Source: Clostridia bacterium (lineage in GTDB: Bacteria; Bacillota; Clostridia; Oscillospirales; CAG-382). Taken from it: DNA of 52,155 nucleotides. The position numbers were made by a program, and so were the translations under genes. The notes below the pieces were generated by a model. The model made no database searches and was not told the DNA's origin. It saw only the letters and a list, made by a program, of their open reading frames with translations. Positions 41,671 through 50,883 of this stretch are shown here, piece after piece. Within the stretch, counting starts at the first letter, position 1; each line of letters starts with the position of its first letter. The stretch is taken from the NCBI GenBank assembly GCA_017560085.1, contig JAFYPA010000126.1, positions 1 through 52,155 of the forward strand, read 5' to 3'.

Positions 41671-44136
41671 ATGGAAAAGGGTACTCTTACCGTCAGAATG
41701 GAAAGCATCTCGCAGGATTTTGCACAGGTCTTCGGTGTCGAGCTCTGCCGTGACCGTGTGACGGACGCCATCGAGGCATACGAAAGAAGCATTGTAACGC
41801 TGAATCATTTTGCCTCGCTGAAAAGCAACAGCGGAAAAAGTCTTGAGGAAATCCTTGAGAGCAACGCCAACGCCCGCGGAGCAATGACACGCCTTGAAAA
41901 AAGCAGAAGCTTTCTTGACAGCTGTCTTGATTTTCTCGGAGGAAGCCCTTCCGTCACCTCCCCTAATCCGAGTGCGGAGGATTACAGAGTCGCATTCGCT
42001 CCCTTCCTTGAGAGTAAAACTCACGACGGAGCGGTAATTTACGGCTCGGAGGCTGTGCGAAGCGGTGCTATATTCGATAAGCTTATGAAAATATACAAGG
42101 GCTTCCCCTCTCCCGTAAGCTATATGACGGATATGACGGAAAAGCTCGGAAATCCGAATTTTGCAAACGATTCTCTCAGGCTCCGCATACTCAAGCAAAT
42201 GCTTCTGTGTATTGACTTTACCGACACGGATATAAGCCTCGGAGCTCTTTCCGAATACAACCGTAACGATGTGAAAAAGGTAAGCTCTCTTACCGAGGAT
42301 GTATTCGACAGCACGCTTGAAAGCACGATAAGTCCCGCATCCGATATAAAGGCACTTCTCAAAAATTACGGTGATATCGTATCGGGATTAAATGAAACGG
42401 GCGAGGCTCTTCTCGGACTTGTATACCCCGAAATTGCGGAAAAATGCCCCGACGACACAAGGGTTATCGGATATCTTCGCGACTGTCTTTCGGACGGTAT
42501 GCGTCTGAAGGATATATTCCCTGATGAAAATATCCTCACGGCAAGAAGAATAATCAAGGACGGCATCCGCTTCTTCAAGGAGGAATGCACCGCATCTCTT
42601 TACGAGATAAAGTCACGGGCGAAAAAGTGTCTTAAGGTCGCAGAGGGCAAAAAGAGTGCGGAAAAATTGGCGGAGTATGCCCTTAAATGCATTGAAAACG
42701 GCGCCCTGAATCACACGGCATACAGTGAAAAATACGCCTCGGAGCTTAAAAGCTCCCTCGAGACGCACGAAAAGCTTACCCAAAAGCACAAGGCTCTTGC
42801 AAAAGCCCTTCGTGAAATGGAAAAAACGGGCGAGAAGGACGAAAACGGCAAATTCATCGAAACCGAGCAGAGCCTTAAGATAAGAGCTCTTGCGGATTCC
42901 CTTGCCGAAGCAAAGCTCGGAATCGAAGCGGAGCTTTCCGAATGCATCGGAATTTTCCGCAAAAACCTTAGCATAATAGAGGAGCTTGAGGAGCTCAAGT
43001 CCCTTATCGGCAAGCGAAATGTACTGTACCACAACGACGGAGGTACCTGGGACGAGGACAAGGAGCAGAGGCTTCCGCCCATTCTTCGCATATGCAACTA
43101 CCTTGCAAGCGGAGGCGACACGGACACCGACCCTTATTTTGCAAGGTCGGCTCTCTATCTTTTCGCCTTTGCCTTCGGAATGAAATATTACACAAGCGAA
43201 AATGCAACGGACTACGACCGCAACCGTGATATAGCAAAGAAGCTCTTTACGGAGTTTTACTCGGACAACATAGTCCACTTCCTCGGCAGTGACGGCACGA
43301 AATTCTACCGTGAGCCGTCGGGCGTGGGAATAAATACAAAGAATTACAGGGAATGCGTTTATCTGTATTTTCTGAACAATCCGCCGAAGAACCGGAGAAC
43401 GGCTTACGCCGAGGCGTATAATCTCTTAAAGCATATCGGACTTTTGGAGGGAATCTCCGAGGACAGCACGGCACATTCGGGGACAAGAATATACAAAAGC
43501 ACAATCCTGCCCGAGCTTCTCGGACTCAAGGACAGAGGGGAGCTTTTCGGTTATATTACGAAAAACTTCGTCATCTCAAGAAAAAGCACCTCGGGAAGCA
43601 CCTTCAGAATACGCGAGGAGGCAGGCTCAGCCTACAGTGTATACGACGAAATCCGTACAAGGCTTGACCTTGACACAAGACTTTCCGACAGTGAAAGCAG
43701 AAGCTCACGCGAATACAAGGAGGATGTTTTCGAGTGCTTTGAGGAATACGCACGGGAGGTGCTCGGTATAAGGAGCCTTACTCCGTCACCGAGGGACAGT
43801 GATTTCCACCGTGCGCTGAAGCTTGTATTCCTGCGGATAAATCCAAAAAATTCCGAGGATATATGTGCGGAAAGCATTACGAGAACAATGCTTCTTGCGG
43901 AGTATTTTTACTATTACTGCTTTTCCCGTGAGGGCTGTGTCAGTCCCGTGGGCGTGGAATTCTCAGAGGTCTACCGTGAGTTTTCCGCTATAGCCGATGC
44001 TTATCTTGACAAGGCGGGACTTCAGAGGATATCCGTAAAGAATCTTTTCGACACGGTGCTTATTCTGCTTGCCTACATATACGTAAACAGCTCCGTAAGG
44101 GACACACGGGCGGAAATCACAAGGGAGCGTCTGTAA
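41671..44136 (+). CDS. Large helical protein of unknown function, kinase partner
   Basis: 821 residues, AAGGAGGG upstream of the ATG. Family not recognised. No signal peptide or membrane segment is seen. The sequence is charged and mostly helical, with a Lys/Glu/Leu-rich, coiled-coil-like stretch about residues 330-450. A more conserved-looking part follows (KRNVLYHNDGGTWDEDKE, SALYLFAFAFGMKYYTS, PSGVGINTKNYRECVYLYF). It is 36 bp upstream of the kinase-Rossmann gene and probably co-translated with it. It may be a substrate, scaffold or effector of that kinase. Confidence 0.75.
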   Translation: MEKGTLTVRMESISQDFAQVFGVELCRDRVTDAIEAYERSIVTLNHFASLKSNSGKSLEEILESNANARGAMTRLEKSRSFLDSCLDFLGGSPSVTSPNPSAEDYRVAFAPFLESKTHDGAVIYGSEAVRSGAIFDKLMKIYKGFPSPVSYMTDMTEKLGNPNFANDSLRLRILKQMLLCIDFTDTDISLGALSEYNRNDVKKVSSLTEDVFDSTLESTISPASDIKALLKNYGDIVSGLNETGEALLGLVYPEIAEKCPDDTRVIGYLRDCLSDGMRLKDIFPDENILTARRIIKDGIRFFKEECTASLYEIKSRAKKCLKVAEGKKSAEKLAEYALKCIENGALNHTAYSEKYASELKSSLETHEKLTQKHKALAKALREMEKTGEKDENGKFIETEQSLKIRALADSLAEAKLGIEAELSECIGIFRKNLSIIEELEELKSLIGKRNVLYHNDGGTWDEDKEQRLPPILRICNYLASGGDTDTDPYFARSALYLFAFAFGMKYYTSENATDYDRNRDIAKKLFTEFYSDNIVHFLGSDGTKFYREPSGVGINTKNYRECVYLYFLNNPPKNRRTAYAEAYNLLKHIGLLEGISEDSTAHSGTRIYKSTILPELLGLKDRGELFGYITKNFVISRKSTSGSTFRIREEAGSAYSVYDEIRTRLDLDTRLSDSESRSSREYKEDVFECFEEYAREVLGIRSLTPSPRDSDFHRALKLVFLRINPKNSEDICAESITRTMLLAEYFYYYCFSREGCVSPVGVEFSEVYREFSAIADAYLDKAGLQRISVKNLFDTVLILLAYIYVNSSVRDTRAEITRERL

Positions 44137-44172
44137 AGAGCAGGCTTCAAATAACAAAAAGGACAAGGGTCT

Positions 44173-47100
44173 ATGACAAACGACAAGGTATATATAAAAA
44201 AGACGCTCTGTGCGGGCTTTCCCGACAAAAGGAGCATAATATATCTGACACGGGGCGGCGGTATACGGGAAGGCTTCGAGGTAGTATACAAAAATGGCAG
44301 AAGCAACGTAAAGAGCGGCTCCTGCTGTATCTGCTACGATGCTGTCCTTCTCGGTGACGGCGAGGGCGGTGCCTCGGGAAAGCTCAAGGAATTTTACCCG
44401 TCCTCGGACGAGGCGGACTCCTTTTTCCTTGAGAGAAAAAAGGACAACTCCCTTATCTGCAATCCGAGTGCGAACGCATCCTCTGAAGCCTTCAGGCTTG
44501 CAAGGAGCGAATTTGAAAGGGCGTATCTCGAGCTTCGGGGCATTGTAAAAAGAACGGAATCGCTCCGTGCCTTTATTCCCGAATTCACCCTTTATTACAC
44601 CTGCGACGAAAACGGTATGCGGGACGAAAACGGTACGGTTTACGTCTGGACAACAAGCCCGCCCGTCGAAACCTTCGACACCTATCTTGAATCGGTAAGG
44701 CGGGAGACTGACAGAGAGCCCGCACACAAGCTTTTCGTTATTCTCAACACGATTCTTAATCTTACGGAATGCATTGATATTATGCACAGCGCAAATCTTA
44801 TGCATCTCGACATAAAGCCGTCAAACTTCGCCTTTATGAAAAGAGGGAACAAAACTCTCTACGATTCCATAAGTCTTTTCGATGTAAACTCCTTTACTCC
44901 CGGTGACAAAATAATATCCTCCTATATGGGGACACCGGGCTATTGCGCTCCGGGTGCGCCTACCTTCAAGAGTGATATATACTCCATAGGTGCAACCCTT
45001 TTCAAGGCTATAATAATAAACGACGAAATAGCGGACGGCGATTACTCGGGAGAATACTATACAAGAATCCGCGAGCTCGTCAAGACCTCGAGGCTGATTT
45101 GCGCCTGCCCCGAAAACAGCAGTATATTCCTTACGGACAAGCTTTCGGAAATTCTTCTTTTGTGTCTGCACGACTTTGAGCAAAGACGCCCCGATGCAAA
45201 AAGGCTTATTGCCCTTCTTGAGGAGGCGATACTCCTGCTTATTCCCGCGGAGTATTCAAAAAGCTTCACAAGTGCAAGACCCGAGGGCAAGGCGCTTTCC
45301 GATATTGAAAAAGCGGTAAAAAAGGCAAAGCGCAGGGACATAAGCCTTCTTATGTGCAATCACCTCTTTGAGCATCCTCTGTACGAGTACAGAAGAAGAG
45401 CAGACAGCAGTGAAAAATCCCTTTCCGAAGCCGTTTCCATGGATATTGTGATATGCGGATTCGGAAACTACGGTCAGTGCTTCCTTGATACCGCACTTCC
45501 GCTTTCGCAGATGTACAACACAAGAGTTACCTTCCACATAATTTCCGACAGCATGAAGGGCTTTGAAATATACCGCAGAAGCCGTCCCGCCCTTGAGGAT
45601 TTCTTCAATATAGGCGAGGAAAACGACAGAAGCAGGTACGGAAGCATAAGGCTGAAGGTAAAAGCATATTCGGACATAGACAGCTCCTTTACCGAGCTTG
45701 TAAAGAGCATCCGCCCCTGCTATATCTTTGTTTCGCTGGGTGACGACAGACAAAGCACAAGCCTTGCACAGGAGCTGAAGAGTGAAATTCCCGAATGCTC
45801 CGTAAGCTACGCACTTGAAAACGGTGCGAGGCGTTCACTGTGTCAGCGCAAGGGTCTTTACTCCTTTGATGCGGGCGGTACCGCCTCCGAGGGTCCCGAA
45901 TTTGCAACCCTTGAACGGCTTGCCTTCAACTGTCATATGCTGTGGAACAGTAATTACAACGAAAATCCCGAAACGGTACGCAGAAAATTCGTTGCGGACA
46001 AATACAACTATCTCTCCTGCATAACAAACGCCGTCTCCGTGAAGTACAAGCTTGCAGGCATCGGAATCACGCAGGAAAATCTCACTCTTGCTGTAGCGGA
46101 ATACGACAGCAAGGTAAACGCCGAAGGAAGCGAAGGACTCAGAAGCAGTCTCATCTCCTGCGAGCAGCACCGCTGGGTTACTGACAAAATATGCAGAGAG
46201 GGCTATACAAGGCTTTCCGATATGGAGGAGGCGGCGGACATTGCCGTCGCGACAGGCAAAACCTACGACAAGATAGGCAAGCGCCACATCTGTATTGTGA
46301 AATGCACGGACGGAAGCACTCTTGAAAATCCCGATGACGTAACGCCCGAGCTTGAAAAAGGTCTTGACGAGCTGGACAGAGTATCGCTCAGCTTTTACAG
46401 AGCCTTCAAAAGGCGTGCCGATGAGATAATAAAAAAAGACCCTCTGTGCTCTGCCGTCACGGGCAGAATAAGAGAGCTTGTAAAGGACAACCGTACATCA
46501 CTTGATGCCTTTGAGGGGCTTCTTCGCGTTATGACTCTGATTTCCTCGGGCAAGGGCGAATATGTCAGGAAGTATGACGATGCACTCGGAGCGTTTACGG
46601 CTACCATTTCCCTTTTCGGAAAGGACAAAAGACAGGAGCTCCGTAATCTTTCGGCAAGCCTTAACTCCCACTTCTCGCCCATATGCAGAAGCCTTCGCTT
46701 TATAAACTTCAGAAATCAGGATGCCGACCTTGTGGAAAGGCTTCCGTTTATCGTCACAAGCATCGGCAAAACACATACCGTTTCCGCCCTTATAACGGAA
46801 AAGGACGGCACGGTGCTTGACAATATCGCATCGGATATTTTCACGAATCCCGTAAGAATCACATATCTTTGCAGAGTGCAGACCGAGGAGGATATAAGGT
46901 ATATTTCCGACAGCACGGACTTTGTATGTGCCGTTGCGGATTCCTGCAGTCTCGGAAGCAAAATCACACTTTCCGTGCTATGCTCCGCAAAGCTTTTCCG
47001 AAGGGCATCCGAGCTTCGGTCGCTTTGTGCAAGGCATAAGCGTGTCGACAGAGTGAATATCATAAGGGACACGGACGAAAGCGGTGCGGGTGCGATTCTC

Positions 47101-48228
47101 GGAAAAATTTGGAGCTCCCGCGGAAATACCACGGTGCTTCTTCGCAAAAATTGTCTTACCGAAAGCCTGTTCAAGGGCAAGCTCCCGACGGAAATTCCGT
47201 CCTTCGCCTTTAATGCGTACAGGAGCAAATTTTACGATATTCGAGGATGCGATTTCCTTCGCTACACGGACACCTCAAGAAGCCTCCCCGTAAACGCAAT
47301 TCTGCGTGCGGGACTTGCGGACGGCTCGGCTTTCGGCTCTGCCGCATTCGGGGATTACACGGAAATCTACGAAAATATATACGCACCGAGCAAATCGGAA
47401 TGGCACGGGCTTTGCGACATCATAAAAAGCCACATGGAAAAAAGCGGTATTTCGGCAGCCTTTGACACTGCGAAAAAGGCGGACATAGACTCTGCCGTGA
47501 AAAGGGAGTATATCCGTCCGGAATTTGCCCGCGGATGCCTTGAAAAAATTCTGTCCGAGCTGAAAAATGCGGGCATAGTCACGGCGGAATCACGGATAAG
47601 CTTCAGCGATACCGATACATTGTCCGTACAGATTTATACGGCAAGGGAGCACATCCCTCAGCTTGATGCACTTCTTTCCGACCCGTACAGACTTATGCGG
47701 GAGAGCGAGCTTTCCTTCGGGTATGACGGCAAGGTGCTTTCGGTTGTATTCGACAGTCTCCGAATAAACGGGCTTTGTCTCGGCAAGGGCGGGATTTCGG
47801 AAAAATACGGAAAAATCCTCAAGGCTCTTTGCGAGAGCGGTCTTATATATTGCCTCACTATAGATGCGGACAAAGCGGGTACATTCTGCTCCTTCACCCT
47901 TGCCTCCCCGCACGCAAGAGAGCTTCTGACAAATGCGGACTGCATCGTGCAGAGATATTGCTTCTCAAGGCTCTACACAATGGAGGGGCTCGGTGATATT
48001 GCAATTTTCTCCGACCGAGCAAGGAACAGCGACGGTAGGCTCCGTCGGACAATAGCGGCAACAAAGGGACTTCGTCTTTTGCTTGTAAGCTTTTCGGACA
48101 GCGAGGAAAATTCCGACACGGCTCTTTGCGATGAGAAGCGGATTTCAAAATACTTCGGCAAGTGCGTAAGGCTTGAGAGGTGTAACGGCAGAAGCGGACT
48201 TGCATCCGAATCGGATTTTTTTGACTGA
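44173..48228 (+). CDS. Ser/Thr protein kinase fused to a Rossmann (GxGxxG) domain and long C-terminal region
   Basis: 1351 residues. Residues about 1-350 are a eukaryotic-type kinase: beta3 Lys72 in LKEFYP, catalytic loop HLDIKPSN (Asp213, Lys215, Asn218), Asp237 in LFDVN for DFG, GTPGYCAP for the activation end and SDIYSIGATLF. All key residues are present, so activity is likely. From about 423, MDIVICGFGNYGQ starts a TrkA/RCK-N-like Rossmann domain that may bind NAD(H) or another nucleotide. The remaining 800 residues are soluble and unassigned. Near the end, GDIAIFSDRA and TIAATKGLRLLLVSFSDS faintly recall a DUF1887-type nuclease without its acidic residues. No membrane segment is seen. 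Confidence 0.85.
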   Translation: MTNDKVYIKKTLCAGFPDKRSIIYLTRGGGIREGFEVVYKNGRSNVKSGSCCICYDAVLLGDGEGGASGKLKEFYPSSDEADSFFLERKKDNSLICNPSANASSEAFRLARSEFERAYLELRGIVKRTESLRAFIPEFTLYYTCDENGMRDENGTVYVWTTSPPVETFDTYLESVRRETDREPAHKLFVILNTILNLTECIDIMHSANLMHLDIKPSNFAFMKRGNKTLYDSISLFDVNSFTPGDKIISSYMGTPGYCAPGAPTFKSDIYSIGATLFKAIIINDEIADGDYSGEYYTRIRELVKTSRLICACPENSSIFLTDKLSEILLLCLHDFEQRRPDAKRLIALLEEAILLLIPAEYSKSFTSARPEGKALSDIEKAVKKAKRRDISLLMCNHLFEHPLYEYRRRADSSEKSLSEAVSMDIVICGFGNYGQCFLDTALPLSQMYNTRVTFHIISDSMKGFEIYRRSRPALEDFFNIGEENDRSRYGSIRLKVKAYSDIDSSFTELVKSIRPCYIFVSLGDDRQSTSLAQELKSEIPECSVSYALENGARRSLCQRKGLYSFDAGGTASEGPEFATLERLAFNCHMLWNSNYNENPETVRRKFVADKYNYLSCITNAVSVKYKLAGIGITQENLTLAVAEYDSKVNAEGSEGLRSSLISCEQHRWVTDKICREGYTRLSDMEEAADIAVATGKTYDKIGKRHICIVKCTDGSTLENPDDVTPELEKGLDELDRVSLSFYRAFKRRADEIIKKDPLCSAVTGRIRELVKDNRTSLDAFEGLLRVMTLISSGKGEYVRKYDDALGAFTATISLFGKDKRQELRNLSASLNSHFSPICRSLRFINFRNQDADLVERLPFIVTSIGKTHTVSALITEKDGTVLDNIASDIFTNPVRITYLCRVQTEEDIRYISDSTDFVCAVADSCSLGSKITLSVLCSAKLFRRASELRSLCARHKRVDRVNIIRDTDESGAGAILGKIWSSRGNTTVLLRKNCLTESLFKGKLPTEIPSFAFNAYRSKFYDIRGCDFLRYTDTSRSLPVNAILRAGLADGSAFGSAAFGDYTEIYENIYAPSKSEWHGLCDIIKSHMEKSGISAAFDTAKKADIDSAVKREYIRPEFARGCLEKILSELKNAGIVTAESRISFSDTDTLSVQIYTAREHIPQLDALLSDPYRLMRESELSFGYDGKVLSVVFDSLRINGLCLGKGGISEKYGKILKALCESGLIYCLTIDADKAGTFCSFTLASPHARELLTNADCIVQRYCFSRLYTMEGLGDIAIFSDRARNSDGRLRRTIAATKGLRLLLVSFSDSEENSDTALCDEKRISKYFGKCVRLERCNGRSGLASESDFFD

Positions 48229-48232
48229 CAAA

Positions 48233-48269
48233 AAGGCAGACCCGATAAACAGAATTTCGGGTCTGCCTT
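48233..48269. terminator. Bidirectional terminator after the kinase gene
   Basis: Perfect 13-bp arms AAGGCAGACCCGA (48233-48245) and TCGGGTCTGCCTT (48257-48269). Plus tail GATTTATT; minus tail TTTGTCAG. It separates the converging units. Confidence 0.78.
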
Positions 48270-48308
48270 GATTTATTGAGCTGAAAGTAAAATTCCTTGC
48301 GGATAAGC

Positions 48309-49052
48309 TTATTTGCCGAGCCTTCTGCAATACTGAGTACAGAGCTTGTCCGTACACTCCGAGCATCGAAGAGCCATATTGCTGTTTTCCCAGAATCTTT
48401 CGGGATATGTAAAAACGCAGATTTCCCACACGAGCCATATCGAAGCGGAAACCGCAACCAGCGACCACGAATAGATGCTGTTCACCGCCACAATGGGAAG
48501 AAACATCATAAGATGATCCCAGTTGAAGATTCTGCAGGTGGTACAGCACTTGTTCCCCATAATAAGTCTGAAGGGACACCATATGAGCACGCATATAAGG
48601 TCGCAGACATAGAAGAATGTCGCAAGAAGAATCATTCCCGCAGTATCAATCACGCCGAAAATGTGAAGAAGGCTTACAGCGACTGTAAGCACCGCCCAGA
48701 TAATCATAACCTTATAAGCGGAGGCTGTGGTAGCCCTTATATGCTTTCTGAGATTCTCACGGTTAAGCTTTTCCTTAACGGGTCTGAACAGCGAGCGGAA
48801 CACCTTCTGCGACCCTATGGAAATATGAGCCTTCACGGGAATCAGCTGAAGAATCATATCCCACATCCATATAATCCAGAGGATATGAAGAATCGAAGGC
48901 CTCTCAAAAAACCTCCACCCCTCAGCCACCGAAAAGCATTCCCTGTCAAAAAAATAAATCCCCGCCACGACCGAAAGCACAATTATTCTTCCGACAAGCC
49001 TCAAAAAATAAATCTTCCTCGTTTTCGACATACAATTACCGCTGTTTCCCAT
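48309..49052 (-). CDS. Cysteine-rich polytopic membrane protein, function unknown
   Basis: 247 residues from the ATG at 49052 (AAAAGGAG, six bases; a TTG one codon earlier is possible). About five or six hydrophobic segments. Two cysteine clusters stand out: GNKCCTTCRIFNWDHLMMF in an interhelix region and a C-terminal CSECTDKLCTQYC (C-x2-C-x4-C-x3-C). These could bind a metal or an iron-sulfur cluster. The combination with NWDH and FTYPERFWENSN looks like a conserved family, but I do not recognise a name. Own promoter at 49088-49116. Confidence 0.7.
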   Translation of the reverse strand: MGNSGNCMSKTRKIYFLRLVGRIIVLSVVAGIYFFDRECFSVAEGWRFFERPSILHILWIIWMWDMILQLIPVKAHISIGSQKVFRSLFRPVKEKLNRENLRKHIRATTASAYKVMIIWAVLTVAVSLLHIFGVIDTAGMILLATFFYVCDLICVLIWCPFRLIMGNKCCTTCRIFNWDHLMMFLPIVAVNSIYSWSLVAVSASIWLVWEICVFTYPERFWENSNMALRCSECTDKLCTQYCRRLGK

Positions 49053-49087
49053 CAAAATCTCCTTTTAAAAAACAAATTACGACACCC

Positions 49088-49116
49088 ATTATACCACACA
49101 TCTCACCCCAACACAA
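49088..49116 (-). promoter_or_regulatory. Promoter of the Cys-rich membrane protein gene
   Basis: On the minus strand TTGTGT (49116-49111) and TATAAT (49093-49088) with a 17-bp spacer. Confidence 0.72.
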
Positions 49117-49135
49117 GACTTTTTTTCCAAACCCC

Positions 49136-49164
49136 TTGAAAAATCCCAAAACATAAGCTATAAT
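49136..49164 (+). promoter_or_regulatory. Promoter of the ThuA-like gene
   Basis: TTGAAA (49136-49141) and TATAAT (49159-49164) with a 17-bp spacer. The leader of about 195 bases is mostly repeat. Confidence 0.75.
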
Positions 49165-49206
49165 TATAAAAAACAGAACCCCCCACGCACCAATTTTAAA
49201 TAATAA

Positions 49207-49320
49207 AAATTTTTCTTACAGAAAAATTTTCTCCTCAATTCCGAATTCCGAATTTCAAAGACTGCTCGACAGTCTTGATTATGCATTATGCATTATGCAT
49301 TATGCATTGTGCATTCCCCC
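49207..49320. repeat. Leader repeat cassette: hairpins plus tandem TATGCAT units
   Basis: A perfect hairpin AAAATTTTTC/GAAAAATTTT at the left is followed by AATTCCGAATTCCGAATT and a small hairpin GACTGCTCGACAGTC. Four or five tandem ATTATGC-type units (about 49278-49314) come last. It is non-coding and resembles the cassette at 2311-2533 in plan (octamer tandem plus hairpins), though not in sequence. It lies inside the untranslated leader of the ThuA-like gene. Confidence 0.5.
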
Positions 49321-49365
49321 CCTATGCTACCAACTAAACAAAAAAACTACAAAGGAGACCCAACT

Positions 49366-50016
49366 ATGAACTCCGCCCTCATCTTCTACGGTGGCTGGGA
49401 AGGCCACACTCCCTACGAAACCTCACTTGCATTCAGGAAAATCCTCGAGGAAAACGGCTTCGAGGTCACAATGGTAAACGGTACGGAAATCCTCGATTCC
49501 TTTGAGGATATCAGAAAATTCGATTTGTTTGTCCCTATGTTCACTATGGGCGAAATCACACAGACTCAGGCAGAAAATATAAGCAAGGCTGTCGCTGAAG
49601 GCGCAGGCATTGCGGGATGCCACGGAGGTATGTGCGATGCGTTCAGAGGCAATACCCTCTGGCAGTTTATGACGGGCGCTCAGTGGGTTGCCCATCCCGG
49701 AAACTCGGAAGTTACTTACAGGGTTAAGCTCGAAGCGTCAAACCCCTTCACGGCGGGACTTCGGGATTTTGACTATACGGGCGAGCAGTATTATATGCAT
49801 ATCGACCCCGCGGTTAAGGTTTTCGCCACAACCGAATTCCCCGTTTCCGACGGGCTTCATACCTCAAACGGCAGAGTTACTATGCCCGTGGTTTTCACAA
49901 AAATGTGGGGCAGAGGCCGTGTGTTCTACCTCTCCATAGGTCATACCGCAAAGGATTTCGATATCCCCGAAATCAGAACAATCATGCAGAGAGGTCTTAT
50001 CTGGGCTTCAAGATAA
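49366..50016 (+). CDS. ThuA-like (trehalose utilisation family) protein
   Basis: 216 residues from ATG 49366 with AAAGGAG upstream; an in-frame ATG further upstream reads through the repeat and is rejected. The glutamine-amidotransferase-like ThuA fold is indicated by ALIFYGGWEGHTPYE, GIAGCHGGMCDAF, HPGNSEVTYRVKL, EQYYMHIDP and GRVFYLSIGHT. The family is linked to sugar metabolism, including disaccharide 3-ketoglucoside pathways; the exact substrate is unknown. Single gene. Confidence 0.88.
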   Translation: MNSALIFYGGWEGHTPYETSLAFRKILEENGFEVTMVNGTEILDSFEDIRKFDLFVPMFTMGEITQTQAENISKAVAEGAGIAGCHGGMCDAFRGNTLWQFMTGAQWVAHPGNSEVTYRVKLEASNPFTAGLRDFDYTGEQYYMHIDPAVKVFATTEFPVSDGLHTSNGRVTMPVVFTKMWGRGRVFYLSIGHTAKDFDIPEIRTIMQRGLIWASR

Positions 50017-50022
50017 AAAGAT

Positions 50023-50056
50023 ATACCGCCACCGAAAACGGGAGGCGGTATTTTTG
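50023..50056 (+). terminator. Terminator after the ThuA-like gene
   Basis: ATACCGCC (50023-50030) and GGCGGTAT (50044-50051), followed by TTTTG. Confidence 0.85.
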
Positions 50057-50061
50057 TTTCC

Positions 50062-50862
50062 TTAAATATGTCGCTTTACGAATTCGCCGTCGCACAGCTC
50101 GTAAACACCGTCAAAGCCGATGTCCTTCAATAGCTCCGTGGCTTTGTCAAAGTAAAAGTCAAGAGTCTTTGCACTGTGGCTGTCGGAGGAAAGTATGACC
50201 TTGCCTCCCTTTTTTCTGAGAATGTGCAGAAGATTCTCCGCAGGATAGGGCGCACTTCTGTAGCCTCTCGAAATCGCACCCGTGTTTACCTCAAAAAGCA
50301 CATCGCAATCCGATGCGATTTCCATATATTTTCCCGAAAGCCCGATGTATTCGGGATTGTTCAGAAGCAGAGGAGCTTCCGTTTCGTCGAACTTTGTGAT
50401 AAGGTCAAAGTGTCCGACTATGTCGGGCTTCCTCTGTGCGATATACCTTGTGAAATTGGCGTAATAATCCTTCGCAAGGGCAATTGCATCGTTGCCGTAG
50501 GCTTCAAGACACCGTGCGAAATAGTCACGGCTTGAATCTATGGGATAATATTTTCCGTCGACGCATCCGTAGTGCAGGCTTCCGATTATGTAGTCGAAGC
50601 GGTCCCTTTGTACGGCAGAGAAGGCATCCTCCTCAACACCGCAGTATATTTGGATTTTATTCCTGTATTTTTCCACGAGTGCGGAAATTTCCTTTATATA
50701 TCCATCCGTATCCTTCATACAGTAGCGAAGGTCAAAGGGCGTATATCCGTGTCCCGAAAAGCCGATAGAGGAAAAGCCTCTGTCTATGGCGTAAAGGATA
50801 ATTTCCTCGGGCGTGTCTTTGCCGTCGCAGAAGGTCGTGTGGGTGTGCAGATTTGAAAGCAT
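50062..50862 (-). CDS. PHP-domain histidinol-phosphatase family protein
   Basis: 266 residues. The metal ligands of the PHP fold are present in order: NLHTHTTFCDG, GFSGHGYTPF, GVEEDAF, IGSLHYG, VGHFDLITKF and SSDSHSAKTL. Length and pattern fit HisJ/HisK-type histidinol-phosphatase, but no other his gene is near, so another phosphomonoester is possible. It follows the lipid-kinase gene by 21 bp; AAGGAG precedes the ATG. Confidence 0.88.
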   Translation of the reverse strand: MLSNLHTHTTFCDGKDTPEEIILYAIDRGFSSIGFSGHGYTPFDLRYCMKDTDGYIKEISALVEKYRNKIQIYCGVEEDAFSAVQRDRFDYIIGSLHYGCVDGKYYPIDSSRDYFARCLEAYGNDAIALAKDYYANFTRYIAQRKPDIVGHFDLITKFDETEAPLLLNNPEYIGLSGKYMEIASDCDVLFEVNTGAISRGYRSAPYPAENLLHILRKKGGKVILSSDSHSAKTLDFYFDKATELLKDIGFDGVYELCDGEFVKRHI

Positions 50863-50883
50863 CTGTTGCTCCTTCGATGTAAG

